Shown: positions 17,595 through 25,437 of the stretch, one piece after another | How the letters are laid out: each line of letters opens with the position of its first letter | Numbering within the stretch: the first letter of the stretch is position 1 | NCBI RefSeq assembly: GCF_900156045.1 | Contig: NZ_FTMX01000004.1 | Span: 310,001 to 374,000, forward strand | Source of the DNA: Peribacillus simplex | Lineage (GTDB): Bacteria > Bacillota > Bacilli > Bacillales > DSM-1321 | Length of the DNA stretch: 64,000 bases | Direction of reading: 5' to 3' | The notes under the pieces: model-generated | Told to the model about the DNA's origin: nothing | What the model saw: only the letters and a program-made list of their open reading frames with translations | Database searches by the model: none | Position numbers and translations under genes: made by a program

Positions 17595-17930
17595 TCATTG
17601 CTGTTCACGCTCAATATTAGGCTGAAAGTGATGCAATAAGCGCTTCTTCGACCATGATAGCAACATATAAGAAGGATGAACTGATTTAAACAAAGAATGC
17701 TTCAATAAGGCGATTACGGATGTCAGCCATGCCGTTTCCATAAAAACATCTATACCCATTTTATCAGGAAAAAAGATAGTGGCTAATGACGTTTGCTTAA
17801 CCCTTCTTGGCAGTAATTCCGATATTGTCATTATTTTGGCTTGCTTGAGCACTGGCGGAAGAATCTCTTCAAAGAGGTTTATTTTAAGATAAACCTCGAT
17901 AGAATATATGGTATGGATATGACCCGACAA
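17595..17930 (-). pseudogene. Probable TetR-family regulator remnant
   Basis: The open frame encodes 111 residues without a helix-turn-helix. Its end (ETAWLTSVIALLKHSLFKSV then a LLHHF helix) resembles the C-terminal ligand domain of TetR proteins. Just upstream in the same frame, before an in-frame TAG, the text NPTEKRIVSI resembles the usual TetR N-terminus just before the DNA-binding helices. Together with the inverted repeat and the SMR genes next door, this suggests a TetR regulator that lost its DNA-binding middle. The similarity is weak and judged by eye. Confidence 0.4.
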
Positions 17931-18352
17931 TAGCTAAATACTCACGATTCGTTTTTCAGTAGGATTTATTCCCCTAAGTCCAGTGAGGAACGCGCCAAGT
18001 ACAATACCGGAGCATTTAAGCCAATGGGTCTTTACAGAAGGTTCATTTTATAGCATGGAAACATAAAAAGATGGGGATATGCAGCAATTCCATACTAGCC
18101 TTTGGAATAAAATAAGAAAGGGGGAGAAAAAGTCAACCATATGATTTGTTCTCCTTTTTGTTCTTAGGAATTCGCCACTTCAATCAGACAGTTAGGGCGA
18201 AACAGCTAAAACTACATACTTTAATATAACCTAATTGTTCTTTCTTTACTTTTTCTCACCTCTGATAATCCTTTTATTACAGGCATATAGGCAATTAACA
18301 TAGTAATTTTAAACTTACTATTACATCTTAAAATCAAACTATTAAACTATTA
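17931..18352. other. Intergenic stretch, no gene recognised
   Basis: Apart from the possible TetR N-terminal trace near 17945-17990, I see no supported gene. The second half is very AT-rich. Confidence 0.5.
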
Positions 18353-18378
18353 CACTTTTATATTTCTTTCATATACTA
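18353..18378 (+). promoter_or_regulatory. Possible mother-cell sporulation promoter (SigK/SigE-type)
   Basis: CATATACTA at 18370-18378 fits the -10 pattern CATANNNTA of SigK. AC dinucleotides lie about 15-17 bases upstream. It is 32 bases before the GTG of the 47-residue peptide gene. Confidence 0.5.
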
Positions 18379-18410
18379 CTATATCTTTTAATAGAAAGGG
18401 GGAAGAAAGA

Positions 18411-18554
18411 GTGCAATCACCTTGTATCTTAGAAGTTGATGGTCAATTCTTTTTAGTTACTGAAATTGATGATGTAGCTACACTTAGAATCCGTATTTCA
18501 TCTCTATTAGCATCAACTTTGATTGGATTAGGATTTCCAGTCTGCGGAGAATAG
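18411..18554 (+). CDS. Hypothetical 47-residue peptide, possibly sporulation-linked
   Basis: GTG at 18411 follows a strong AAAGGGGGAAGA ribosome site and opens a 47-codon frame ending at TAG. The product starts MQSPCILEVDGQFFLVTEID and ends IGLGFPVCGE, with one cysteine near each end and a hydrophobic middle. I do not recognise the family. The promoter-like CATATACTA upstream and a perfect terminator downstream make it a self-contained unit. A spore coat, coat-associated or secreted peptide is possible, but only the expression signals point there. Confidence 0.5.
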   Translation: MQSPCILEVDGQFFLVTEIDDVATLRIRISSLLASTLIGLGFPVCGE

Positions 18555-18634
18555 ATCACGTTCCCAATAATTTAGGTATTCCATTTTAGTGCATACACTT
18601 CAAAACTAGTAATATAATCAGATGTTATCGGCAT

Positions 18635-18671
18635 GTAAAAAGGGATCTTCCAATTGAAAATCCCTTTTTAC
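18635..18671 (+). terminator. Terminator after the 47-residue peptide gene
   Basis: A perfect 12-bp stem (GTAAAAAGGGAT with ATCCCTTTTTAC) and a 13-base loop. It would work in both directions. Confidence 0.8.
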
Positions 18672-18873
18672 TACTTCTTCAACTAACGACCAGTAAATCA
18701 TAAGCTAAACAAAAAGTCTTTTTTTTACCCAGAATGAAAAAAGAACTTTGCCTGTGTCTTTAGGAATGGGATTCTTTTTTACGGCTATTGACTGGCTTTA
18801 TAAATGATTGTACTTTTGAATGAAGACATTGTTGGTATATGGAAATTCACAGGATATAGACAGGGGGATAATC

Positions 18874-19335
18874 ATGTATGTTTGTCAAACTAGGGATCAT
18901 GAAGTAATTGCAAAATTAAATCGAAATGTTCACAATTTGCATGCAAAACTATATCCTAAGTATTTTAAGGAATATGATTATAGTGCCATGAAAGAAACTT
19001 TCAAAAATCTGGTTGAAAATAACAGTTTTGTTTTTCTCGTTTTAAAAGAACTTGAAGAACCGATCGGTTACGCATGGATTGAAATTAAAACCTATCCAGA
19101 AAGCGCTTTTAAAAATGAGTATAAATCAGTATATGTGCATCAGCTTAGTATCGATGAAAATCAAACCCAAAAAGGTTACGGTAAAAAACTAATGAATGAG
19201 GTCTATGAAATTGCCAAAAAGAATGATATAGATTTAATTGAACTGGATTATTGGTTTGAAAACATAGCTGCAAAAGAGTTTTATAAGAAACAAAACTTTA
19301 AAAAGTGTAGGGAGTTCGCGTATAGACAGTTGTAA
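18874..19335 (+). CDS. GNAT family N-acetyltransferase
   Basis: The frame is open from 18820, but ATG at 18874 follows ACAGGGGG and gives a normal N-terminus (153 residues). The acetyl-CoA binding motif is visible as VHQLSIDENQTQKGYGKKLMNE (read in parts: LSIDENQ, QKGYGKKL), followed by IELDYWFENIAAKEFYKKQNF, which is the usual GNAT end. Such enzymes acetylate amines on small molecules or proteins. The gene stands alone between a terminator and a convergent coat gene, so its substrate is unknown. Confidence 0.85.
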   Translation: MYVCQTRDHEVIAKLNRNVHNLHAKLYPKYFKEYDYSAMKETFKNLVENNSFVFLVLKELEEPIGYAWIEIKTYPESAFKNEYKSVYVHQLSIDENQTQKGYGKKLMNEVYEIAKKNDIDLIELDYWFENIAAKEFYKKQNFKKCREFAYRQL

Positions 19336-19375
19336 ATCCTTTGGATGTCCATTTTCAAAGGTTGAAGGAATGAAT

Positions 19376-19400
19376 AAAAACCCCTAATTGGGGTTTTTTA
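19376..19400. terminator. Bidirectional terminator between the GNAT and CotD genes
   Basis: AAAAACCCC pairs with GGGGTTTTT around TAATT. It serves both convergent genes. Confidence 0.8.
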
Positions 19401-19401
19401 A

Positions 19402-19704
19402 TTAATATCTTAACATTCTCCTCGAATAACTGGGGGGTTGAGGAACTCCACAAACAAAGCTTTGGCTATAACACTCTTTCACAATACTTCGGGTATGCGG
19501 TATATATGTGTTGAAGTGTTTATTCACGGTAGTTGTATGTGTCGGGTGAAAAACTGGAATCACAGTGTTAATGACATTAGTTTTAACATTTTGCTTTGTT
19601 GGGGAGATTTGAGGTGGAATATACTGAGTAGGCATTCTGTGAGGTGGGCAATATTGTGGTGGACATTGACCGCCTTTCGGATGCCTCCAGGGCTTATTAT
19701 ACAT
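19402..19704 (-). CDS. cotD: CotD-type inner spore coat protein
   Basis: This 100-residue protein is rich in Pro, His, Gln and Cys. It opens MYNKPWRHPKGGQCPPQYCPP and holds VFHPTHTTTVNKHFNTYIPH, which matches the His-rich HPQHTTNVNHQHF core of Bacillus CotD. CotD is laid down in the inner coat by the mother cell. An AGGAGGTG site precedes the ATG. On the minus strand CATAAACTA at 19740-19748 fits a SigK -10 box, although its -35 is less clear. It supports a spore-forming host. Confidence 0.85.
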   Translation of the reverse strand: MYNKPWRHPKGGQCPPQYCPPHRMPTQYIPPQISPTKQNVKTNVINTVIPVFHPTHTTTVNKHFNTYIPHTRSIVKECYSQSFVCGVPQPPSYSRRMLRY

Positions 19705-19842
19705 TTAAACACCTCCTGGATTTTTTTGAGAGTCATTGTTAGTTTATGAAAAAAATTGATAAAGGGACTGGTATAAATGCCTTTATCAAAAGTTCATGGG
19801 CATATCAGATCTTTCACTCATTTTTAAAAAATTGAATGAACA

Positions 19843-20763
19843 TTAATTTAAACGAATTTGGTTAATTGCTTGACGAACAAATGACTTGTGTCTTTTCCTC
19901 CAGCTATTTTCCTTGCTTTTTTCCAAGCCCCATTCAGGAAATGTAGATAACCGTAACGCGGCAAATAATTGCCAGAAGGGTAAGTTTGTAAAATTCACCT
20001 CCGGCATCATGGATTTATATTGATTTGTGAAGTGATCCATCGCTTGCATTCCAAAATGATATGAAATTTCGAGTTGACTATTGGCGAGGTCAGCCAAAGG
20101 GTCCCCTAAGCCTGAGTCTTCCCAATCAATTATTGAAACTAGTTTATCTTCTTTCCATAATATATTTCCTGGCCAATAATCACCATGAAGGATCACTTCT
20201 TTATTCATGGAGGGTAATGGAAAGGAAGATTTTAACAAATCTCTAATCAAGCTCAGATTTAATGTTTCGTCCAGGACTACCTTATTTTTATTATTTAACA
20301 TCTCTACATATGTATTTTCTAGTTTAGGAAGGAATGATAAAGAAAGATTTGCACAATCAACACGATGGATTTTTGCCAGATTGATTGCCAATTGTAAGAT
20401 ATGATCATTAAGATTTGAAGGGGTGAATTCCGACTTACCCCCAATAAACTCGATAAGTATGCATGGCTTGGAAAATATCTCGCAGGATTCCTCGATGTAA
20501 TAAGGCATCGGTACAGGCAAACCGGCAGCTTTCAATATCCCTAAGAGCTTGTGTTCATCTGCTGCAATATTTGGATTCCGTTTCAAGTCATTATCACCAT
20601 GCTGACGAACGATCATTTTTATGATTCGCCCTGACGGTTGCAATATTTCAAGTCCTGTCACCTGTGCAGAAATTCCGCCTTTTAATTTCCATGCTCGAAT
20701 TAGCTTGTTTCCTGGATCTAACTTTTGAACCAATCGTTCAAACTTATCATATTCGTTCATCAT
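19843..20763 (-). CDS. Aminoglycoside phosphotransferase-like kinase (APH/choline kinase fold)
   Basis: This 306-residue protein has the kinase-like APH fold. The catalytic loop HGDYWPGNILW lies near residue 195 and the metal-binding IDWEDSGLGDP near residue 215. The N-lobe text IKMIVRQHGDND and the later ILIEFIGGKSE are consistent with family members. These enzymes phosphorylate small alcohols, sugars or aminoglycosides in the cytoplasm. It lies alone on the minus strand. It is not close enough to any known resistance enzyme to claim a resistance role. Confidence 0.82.
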   Translation of the reverse strand: MMNEYDKFERLVQKLDPGNKLIRAWKLKGGISAQVTGLEILQPSGRIIKMIVRQHGDNDLKRNPNIAADEHKLLGILKAAGLPVPMPYYIEESCEIFSKPCILIEFIGGKSEFTPSNLNDHILQLAINLAKIHRVDCANLSLSFLPKLENTYVEMLNNKNKVVLDETLNLSLIRDLLKSSFPLPSMNKEVILHGDYWPGNILWKEDKLVSIIDWEDSGLGDPLADLANSQLEISYHFGMQAMDHFTNQYKSMMPEVNFTNLPFWQLFAALRLSTFPEWGLEKSKENSWRKRHKSFVRQAINQIRLN

Positions 20764-20928
20764 ATGACATCTCCTTAATCCCGTTCAATGTTAAGGAATT
20801 TAACTTCACATTTTCCTATAACATTCATGAAAAATTCAAAAGCCTCATATTTGATTGCAATTTCAATAAATGAAACCAATAGCTTGTTACACACGTAAAG
20901 TAATTTAAACAAGTGAGGTGTGCTGGCA

Positions 20929-21696
20929 TTGAAAATTGAAAAATATAAAGTGGATACACCAAAAGGGACGTTACAATATAATATTAGTGGAAACGGCAAG
21001 CCAAATATAGTTTTAATTAACGGTGGCTCTGGACCGATAGAGGGTTGGATGAAAATCCTGCCGGCTATTTCGGAAACTTCATCAGTATTTTCCTATAATC
21101 GTTTTGGTGTTGCTGGCAGCGATAAACCGAAGGAAAGCCAAGACGGGATAAATATTGTTAACACTTTACGAGAAGCATTAACAATCGTGGGATTTGAACC
21201 TCCATATTTATTGGTGGGACATTCCCTAGGCGGCTTATATGCTAATTTATATTCCCGACTTTACCCAAAAGAAGTAGCGGGAATTGTTTTTTTAGAATCC
21301 AGTACCACGAAAGATATTAGCCTTAATGAATATCAAGGCAAGGCAGTAAAAACCATTAATAAGATGTTCAAGATGTTTGATTCCTTGTCTTCACATAAAC
21401 AATTCAATGAAGTTAATTTTGTGGAAAAAACTGTGGATCAAATCCAACAAACTGATACATTTCCCGAAATACCTGTATTTGTAATTACTGGTGGACAAGA
21501 AAATCGAATGATGCTAGAGGAAGTTCGAAAAAAAAGACTTGAGAACCAATTGGAATTACTATCATTGTCAAGAAACAGCAAACACATTGTCGCTGAAAAA
21601 AGTGGACATTTTCCACAATTATCAGAACCAACCATAGTGATTGACTCAATCAAAGATTGTGCAGAACAATTAAATAAAACAAACCATAAACATTAG
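20929..21696 (+). CDS. Alpha/beta hydrolase
   Basis: The frame opens at GTG 20920, but TTG at 20929 is better spaced from GAGGTG and gives 255 residues. The fold is clear: oxyanion segment LINGGSGPIEGW, nucleophile elbow VGHSLGGLYANLY (Ser near residue 105), and a late GHFPQLSEP histidine. It has no signal peptide, so it is cytoplasmic. Family members include esterases, proline iminopeptidase-like enzymes and haloperoxidase-like proteins; this one cannot be assigned to one reaction. Confidence 0.83.
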   Translation: MKIEKYKVDTPKGTLQYNISGNGKPNIVLINGGSGPIEGWMKILPAISETSSVFSYNRFGVAGSDKPKESQDGINIVNTLREALTIVGFEPPYLLVGHSLGGLYANLYSRLYPKEVAGIVFLESSTTKDISLNEYQGKAVKTINKMFKMFDSLSSHKQFNEVNFVEKTVDQIQQTDTFPEIPVFVITGGQENRMMLEEVRKKRLENQLELLSLSRNSKHIVAEKSGHFPQLSEPTIVIDSIKDCAEQLNKTNHKH

Positions 21697-21884
21697 ATGC
21701 AAAGCTTTTCGTTAGAGTATTTTGGTTAATGCTGACTATTTTAAATCTCTCTATCTCCTTCCATCACTTTGTTTATAGATGGCTTATTCTCCAACAATTC
21801 CTGATACCAAAGTGAAAAAATAGAAGAAAGCTTTTTCAAAAAACTCTCGTCCGTTGGGAGAATGTCATAAAATAATATGCCATA

Positions 21885-21911
21885 AACACCTTTTGGGGTG
21901 TATTTTTTTTG
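21885..21911 (+). terminator. Terminator after the alpha/beta hydrolase
   Basis: AACACC pairs with GGGTGT (one G-T pair) around a TTTTG loop and is followed by a run of eight T residues. It is about 190 bases after the stop. Confidence 0.65.
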
Positions 21912-22024
21912 GGAACGGAAGTCGAGATGAAGAATTCTATATTATTTTGAAATTTCTTTAATCCGATAGTTATGTGTACAAGCATTTGTTAATACATAGC
22001 ATAAGATTAATAGAGGTGATAGAA

Positions 22025-22714
22025 ATGGTAAAAGTATTTATTGATCCCGGCCATGGAGGTACGGATCCAGGCTCGGTGGGGAATGGATTGATAGAAAAGG
22101 ATTTAACTTTATCCATTGCAACTCGAATCAAAGACATCTTATTACTAGAATATAAAAACGTTTATGTGAAAATGAGCAGGACCCAAGATTCGTACCCCTC
22201 CTTAAACGATCGTACGAATGCAGCGAACGTGTGGGGAGCTGACTTTTATCTCTCCATCCACATTAATGCCGGCGGAGGAACTGGGTACGAGGATTACATC
22301 TATACGTCCACTAACCAGATCACGAAAACGTATCAAGATTATATTCATTCAGAGATCATGAAGCTTATCAACATCCAGGACAGAGGACAAAAAACAGGAG
22401 ATTTACATGTACTCCGTGAAACGGACATGCCTGCACTCCTGACTGAAAATGGATTTATCGATAATGTCAATGACGCAGCCAAATTGAAAACGGCATCCTT
22501 TATCGAATCACTGGCTCGCGGACATGTAAACGGATTAGTTAAATGCTTCAATCTTACAAAGAAAAGTACAGCTGTATACCACACTGTCGTTAGTGGGGAT
22601 ACCGTATACTCCTTAAGCATCGCTTATGGCAGTACGGTTCAGCAAATTAAAGATTGGAACGGTCTTGACAGTCAGTACACAATTACAGTAAACCAGAAGT
22701 TGCGGGTGAAATGA
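22025..22714 (+). CDS. N-acetylmuramoyl-L-alanine amidase (Amidase_3) with one LysM
   Basis: The frame extends up to 21974, but ATG at 22025 follows AGAGGTGATAG and starts exactly at the domain: VKVFIDPGHGGTDPG. The product (229 residues) has zinc ligands in GHGG, the glutamate of LIEKDL and SIHINA, and the catalytic glutamate in LTENGFI. A single LysM near residues 185-229 (YHTVVSGDTVYSLSIAYGS) binds peptidoglycan. There is no signal peptide, which suggests a phage-type lysin released through a holin, or a mother-cell enzyme of spore cortex turnover. Its LysM resembles that of the broken glucosaminidase at 28401. Confidence 0.88.
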   Translation: MVKVFIDPGHGGTDPGSVGNGLIEKDLTLSIATRIKDILLLEYKNVYVKMSRTQDSYPSLNDRTNAANVWGADFYLSIHINAGGGTGYEDYIYTSTNQITKTYQDYIHSEIMKLINIQDRGQKTGDLHVLRETDMPALLTENGFIDNVNDAAKLKTASFIESLARGHVNGLVKCFNLTKKSTAVYHTVVSGDTVYSLSIAYGSTVQQIKDWNGLDSQYTITVNQKLRVK

Positions 22715-22771
22715 ATAATTAATAATTGACTGGTTAAATTATTATTAACTTCCAGAAGCACTCCACGCAGG

Positions 22772-22802
22772 AAGCCCTTCTCAAAAAGAGAGGGGCTTTT
22801 CC
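22772..22802 (+). terminator. Terminator after the LysM amidase
   Basis: AAGCCCTTCTC pairs with GAGAGGGGCTT around AAAAA and is followed by TTCC after TTTT. Confidence 0.75.
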
Positions 22803-22936
22803 TCATTCAGGAATATGCATGTAATGAAATAATCATGTACATTCAACTGTCCTGATTTGATCCATCACTTGGATATTCTGAAGGAAATGTGGGTCAATTT
22901 CTGGAAGGATATACAAGCGCATTTTTCAGGAAACAA

Positions 22937-23131
22937 GCCTCTGACGGGATTCGAACCCGCACTCCTTTCGTAAGCATAGGCTAGGGGAGAACACGCTTCC
23001 CTACGGATTTTCACCGGCAGGAATTCCACCTGCCTCAGCGTATTTGCTTTTCGGTGCTTCTGAAACCCTTACCTTGCGACCCGGTGGCTACAATGTTTTC
23101 CGGCGCTCTTCCCTTCTAGAGCTACAGAGGC
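22937..23131 (-). ncRNA. tRNA-like RNA with a 142-nt replacement of the anticodon region
   Basis: Read on the minus strand, the RNA starts GCCTCTG and ends CAGAGGC, a perfect 7-bp acceptor stem. After TA comes a D-arm (GCTC, a 10-base loop containing GGG, GAGC). Just before the 3' strand lies a T-arm GCGGG-TTCGAAT-CCCGT with the invariant TTCGA core. Between the arms are 142 nt instead of about 25-40. That insert can form hairpins such as GGCAGG/CCTGCC, CACC/GGTG and TAGGG/CCCTA. No CCA is encoded. No 5-bp anticodon stem is evident. It could be a tRNA with an intron, a decayed tRNA with an insertion, or a dedicated tRNA mimic. Confidence 0.65.
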
Positions 23132-23147
23132 AAATGCTTATTCTCCA

Positions 23148-23175
23148 ATTATAAGATTCTTACATGAGTTATGAA
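23148..23175 (-). promoter_or_regulatory. Possible promoter of the tRNA-like RNA
   Basis: On the minus strand a perfect TATAAT (23153 to 23148) lies 16 bases after TTCATA (23175 to 23170). The expected start falls about 10 bases before the 5' end of the acceptor stem. Confidence 0.5.
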
Positions 23176-23601
23176 TCGAATAATAAAAAATAAGGCCTGC
23201 TACGCATATAGTTTCCAAATACAGTTACGCAATGAAATAAGTAATCTTGGTAAAATGGATATGATTTTAAATCGCCGAATGATAATTGCAGGTGATTCAA
23301 TGTTACGATAGTTTTCGTTTTTTTTAATTCATCAGTAAATGGTCTAAAAAACTGGTTCTGCGGGAGTTGTATAAGCTGGTTATTCCACTTCTTAACTAAA
23401 GTAAGCTATGCTTTTTCATATAAGCTGACACAAATTTAAATGGATTCTTTGTAATGGCATATAAAAAGAACAAAAGCTAAAAAGCACAAACCATAATGGC
23501 TTGTACCTGAAATGTATCAGCAAATAACTGAATTGAATCTATGTATTGTTGCTCATTACTCATTTATTTTCCTTTCCGTAAAGAAACCCTCGAGTTAGAT
23601 A
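23176..23601. other. Intergenic stretch, no gene recognised
   Basis: AT-rich sequence between the tRNA-like RNA and the S24 repressor. No supported open frame, repeat or clear terminator was seen. Confidence 0.5.
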
Positions 23602-24240
23602 TTAATCGTATATTTTAATGGCTTGAACCACTTTTCCTAAAATACGGACTCTATCATTTTTGATGTTATATGTTTTTTCTTCATAAAAAGGATCCGTGCT
23701 GCAGGGAGTGAGTGTGATGTTCCCTTCATTGATATTCACTTTTTTGACCGTAGCATCGTGACCATTTACTAAAACCACACCAATCTTTCCGTTTTCGATG
23801 TAGGTTGTTTTTTCAACGAGAATTAATGATCCGTCTCTGAATTCTTTGTTCATGCTATTGCCATTCACTCTAAGGAAAAAATATTCTTTATTCGATTTTA
23901 GCATCGAATTTAATGTCGGCATATAGGCTTCAATATATTCATTGGTGAAATTAGGATCTCCAGCAGGGATATTTCCGTAAACACCAATTAATCTTACATT
24001 CTTTTCATTTAGGAATTCCATTCCAGGATTATTGCTGACGACAGGTGCTCCTTCAATGAGGTGGGATAGCGGTATTTCAAAGCATGTGGACATCATGCTC
24101 AGTTTATCCATTAAAGGTTTATTCCGCCCGGATTCCCAGGCCGATACTGCCGTTGGGGCCACTTTTAATATATTTGCCAAATCTTCTTGTGTCATTTTTC
24201 TTTCTTTTCTTAACATTTTAATCCGTTCACCAATGTGCAT
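23602..24240 (-). CDS. XRE-family repressor with S24 self-cleaving peptidase domain
   Basis: This 212-residue protein resembles a phage CI/LexA-type repressor. The N-terminal helix-turn-helix spans residues 8-60 (MTQEDLANILKVAPTAVSAW). A linker contains IPAGDP, where the Ala-Gly bond is the expected self-cleavage site. The C-terminal S24 domain carries the serine in RVNGNSMNKEF and the lysine in DATVKKV. Cleavage would be triggered by activated RecA. It is divergent from a small Cro-like gene at 24375, the arrangement of a lysogeny switch, but no integrase or structural phage genes are in the window. The prophage origin is an inference. Confidence 0.87.
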   Translation of the reverse strand: MHIGERIKMLRKERKMTQEDLANILKVAPTAVSAWESGRNKPLMDKLSMMSTCFEIPLSHLIEGAPVVSNNPGMEFLNEKNVRLIGVYGNIPAGDPNFTNEYIEAYMPTLNSMLKSNKEYFFLRVNGNSMNKEFRDGSLILVEKTTYIENGKIGVVLVNGHDATVKKVNINEGNITLTPCSTDPFYEEKTYNIKNDRVRILGKVVQAIKIYD

Positions 24241-24374
24241 ATTTCTTCACCTCTTACTTGAATATACACTAAGAGTGAAAGTGAGTAAACTTAAAGTGTG
24301 TGAATTTTGCGAAAAATTGTTGAAAACTATACTTCAAGTGTGATATTATTTTTTTAGACAGGTGGTGACAAGAT
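24241..24374. promoter_or_regulatory. Divergent control region between the S24 repressor and Cro-like gene
   Basis: TTGAAA at 24320-24325 and TATTAT at 24344-24349 are 18 bases apart and drive the rightward gene. ACTTCAAGTG (24331-24340) lies between them, and a related ACTTAAAGTG occurs at 24289-24298. A third related sequence, ACACTTCAAATGT, occurs at the end of the Cro-like gene. These repeated near-palindromes are candidate operators. Confidence 0.6.
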
Positions 24375-24599
24375 ATGACAAACGTTAAGTTCACTCTTAA
24401 ACAAGCGAGGAAGTATAAAGGATTAACTCAAGATGAAATGGCTAAAGTGCTGAAGATGGCGAAGAGGACTTACATTGACTATGAGAAATATAAGATTCCT
24501 TTGCGAATCGATAAGGCTTATTTATTTGCTGAATGTGTAGGATTCTCAATCGACGAGATCATTTTTTTTGACCCTAACCTACACTTCAAATGTAGTTGA
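24375..24599 (+). CDS. Small Cro-like helix-turn-helix protein
   Basis: This 74-residue protein is almost entirely one XRE helix-turn-helix: KQARKYKGLTQDEMAKVLKM followed by TYIDYEKYKIPLRIDKAYLFAE. An AGGTGGTG site precedes the ATG. It faces away from the S24 repressor gene across a 134-base control region with repeated operator-like sequences, as in phage cI/cro switches. It would bind DNA as a dimer. Confidence 0.78.
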   Translation: MTNVKFTLKQARKYKGLTQDEMAKVLKMAKRTYIDYEKYKIPLRIDKAYLFAECVGFSIDEIIFFDPNLHFKCS

Positions 24600-25118
24600 A
24601 AGTCCAAGTGTACCAGCGTTTATTTAACAGAGTGGCCATTAGGAATGTAAAGTCTAATCAAGGCAATCCTAACTTCCATGGGACAAGATTCAAGGAATGA
24701 TGGAAAGAAGGTGAACAAAGTGGAAATGGAAATTAATTCTTTAGAAGTTGCAGTAGGAGCTGCTGCCGTTAGCACATTTAAGAGTGTAAGGAAATTCGTG
24801 GAGAGGTCATAGAGGATATTATCGTACACGGCGGTGTTGTCAAATTGGCTTATCACTGAAAATATTGATCCTGTTCTCAGGATGAAAAGGAGGAATTACT
24901 TAAAGGAGTAAAAATCCAAACTTCTTGGGTGTTCCTTAATAAAAGGGCTGTATGCTGATAAATTATATAAAATGGACGATTGATACTGAGATCCCAATGA
25001 ATGACAGCCAATTGTTGTGAAACATTTTTATTTAATTAATGTATAGAACGGATTTTCAAAACACCATGAATAGGAGCAATTGGACAATGGCAAATTCGAA
25101 GGAAAAGTTAATATGGAT
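24600..25118. other. Intergenic stretch with a possible 33-codon frame
   Basis: A short frame at 24711-24812 (GTG start behind AAGAAG; product begins MNKVEMEINSLEVAVG) has no recognised family and is weakly supported. The rest shows no gene and may be decayed phage DNA. Confidence 0.35.
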
Positions 25119-25161
25119 GAACAAGCCCTTATCCTTTGCAGGATAAGGGCTTGTTCTCATT
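25119..25161. terminator. Strong free-standing terminator-like hairpin
   Basis: A perfect 16-bp stem (GAACAAGCCCTTATCC with GGATAAGGGCTTGTTC) and a 6-base TTTGCA loop, followed by TCATTTTTG. No clear gene lies just upstream, so it may mark the end of a lost or unrecognised transcript. Confidence 0.7.
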
Positions 25162-25437
25162 TTTGTGAACTTGAAGCAATCCGATTTCCTCCGTAATTAC
25201 GACTTCATGAAATAAAAAAGACTGCATACCTAAATGACTGAAAGCGAATCTTCATACTTTATCTCCATTTTTAATGAACTTCTTCTAGTTTTTTTCTCCC
25301 ATCTTTATGAACATGGCAGGTAATGGTATGCAAAAGTACAATTATATAATAATGAAGGCTATGGAAGTCCGGGGAAGGGGACATTGATAATAGGATGAGT
25401 TCGAAAAAATCCCACAGGATATTGGAGGAGATAACAT

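Noticed and set aside
22937-23131. tmRNA or group I intron-bearing tRNA as the explanation for the tRNA-like RNA
   Set aside because: tmRNA would be near 360 nt with a tag frame and no D-stem. The insert is shorter than usual group I introns and I could not find their conserved core or a clean exon anticodon stem, although an intron is not excluded.
24620-24856. 78-codon minus-strand frame right of the Cro-like gene
   Set aside because: No ribosome site or known features; region looks like decayed DNA.
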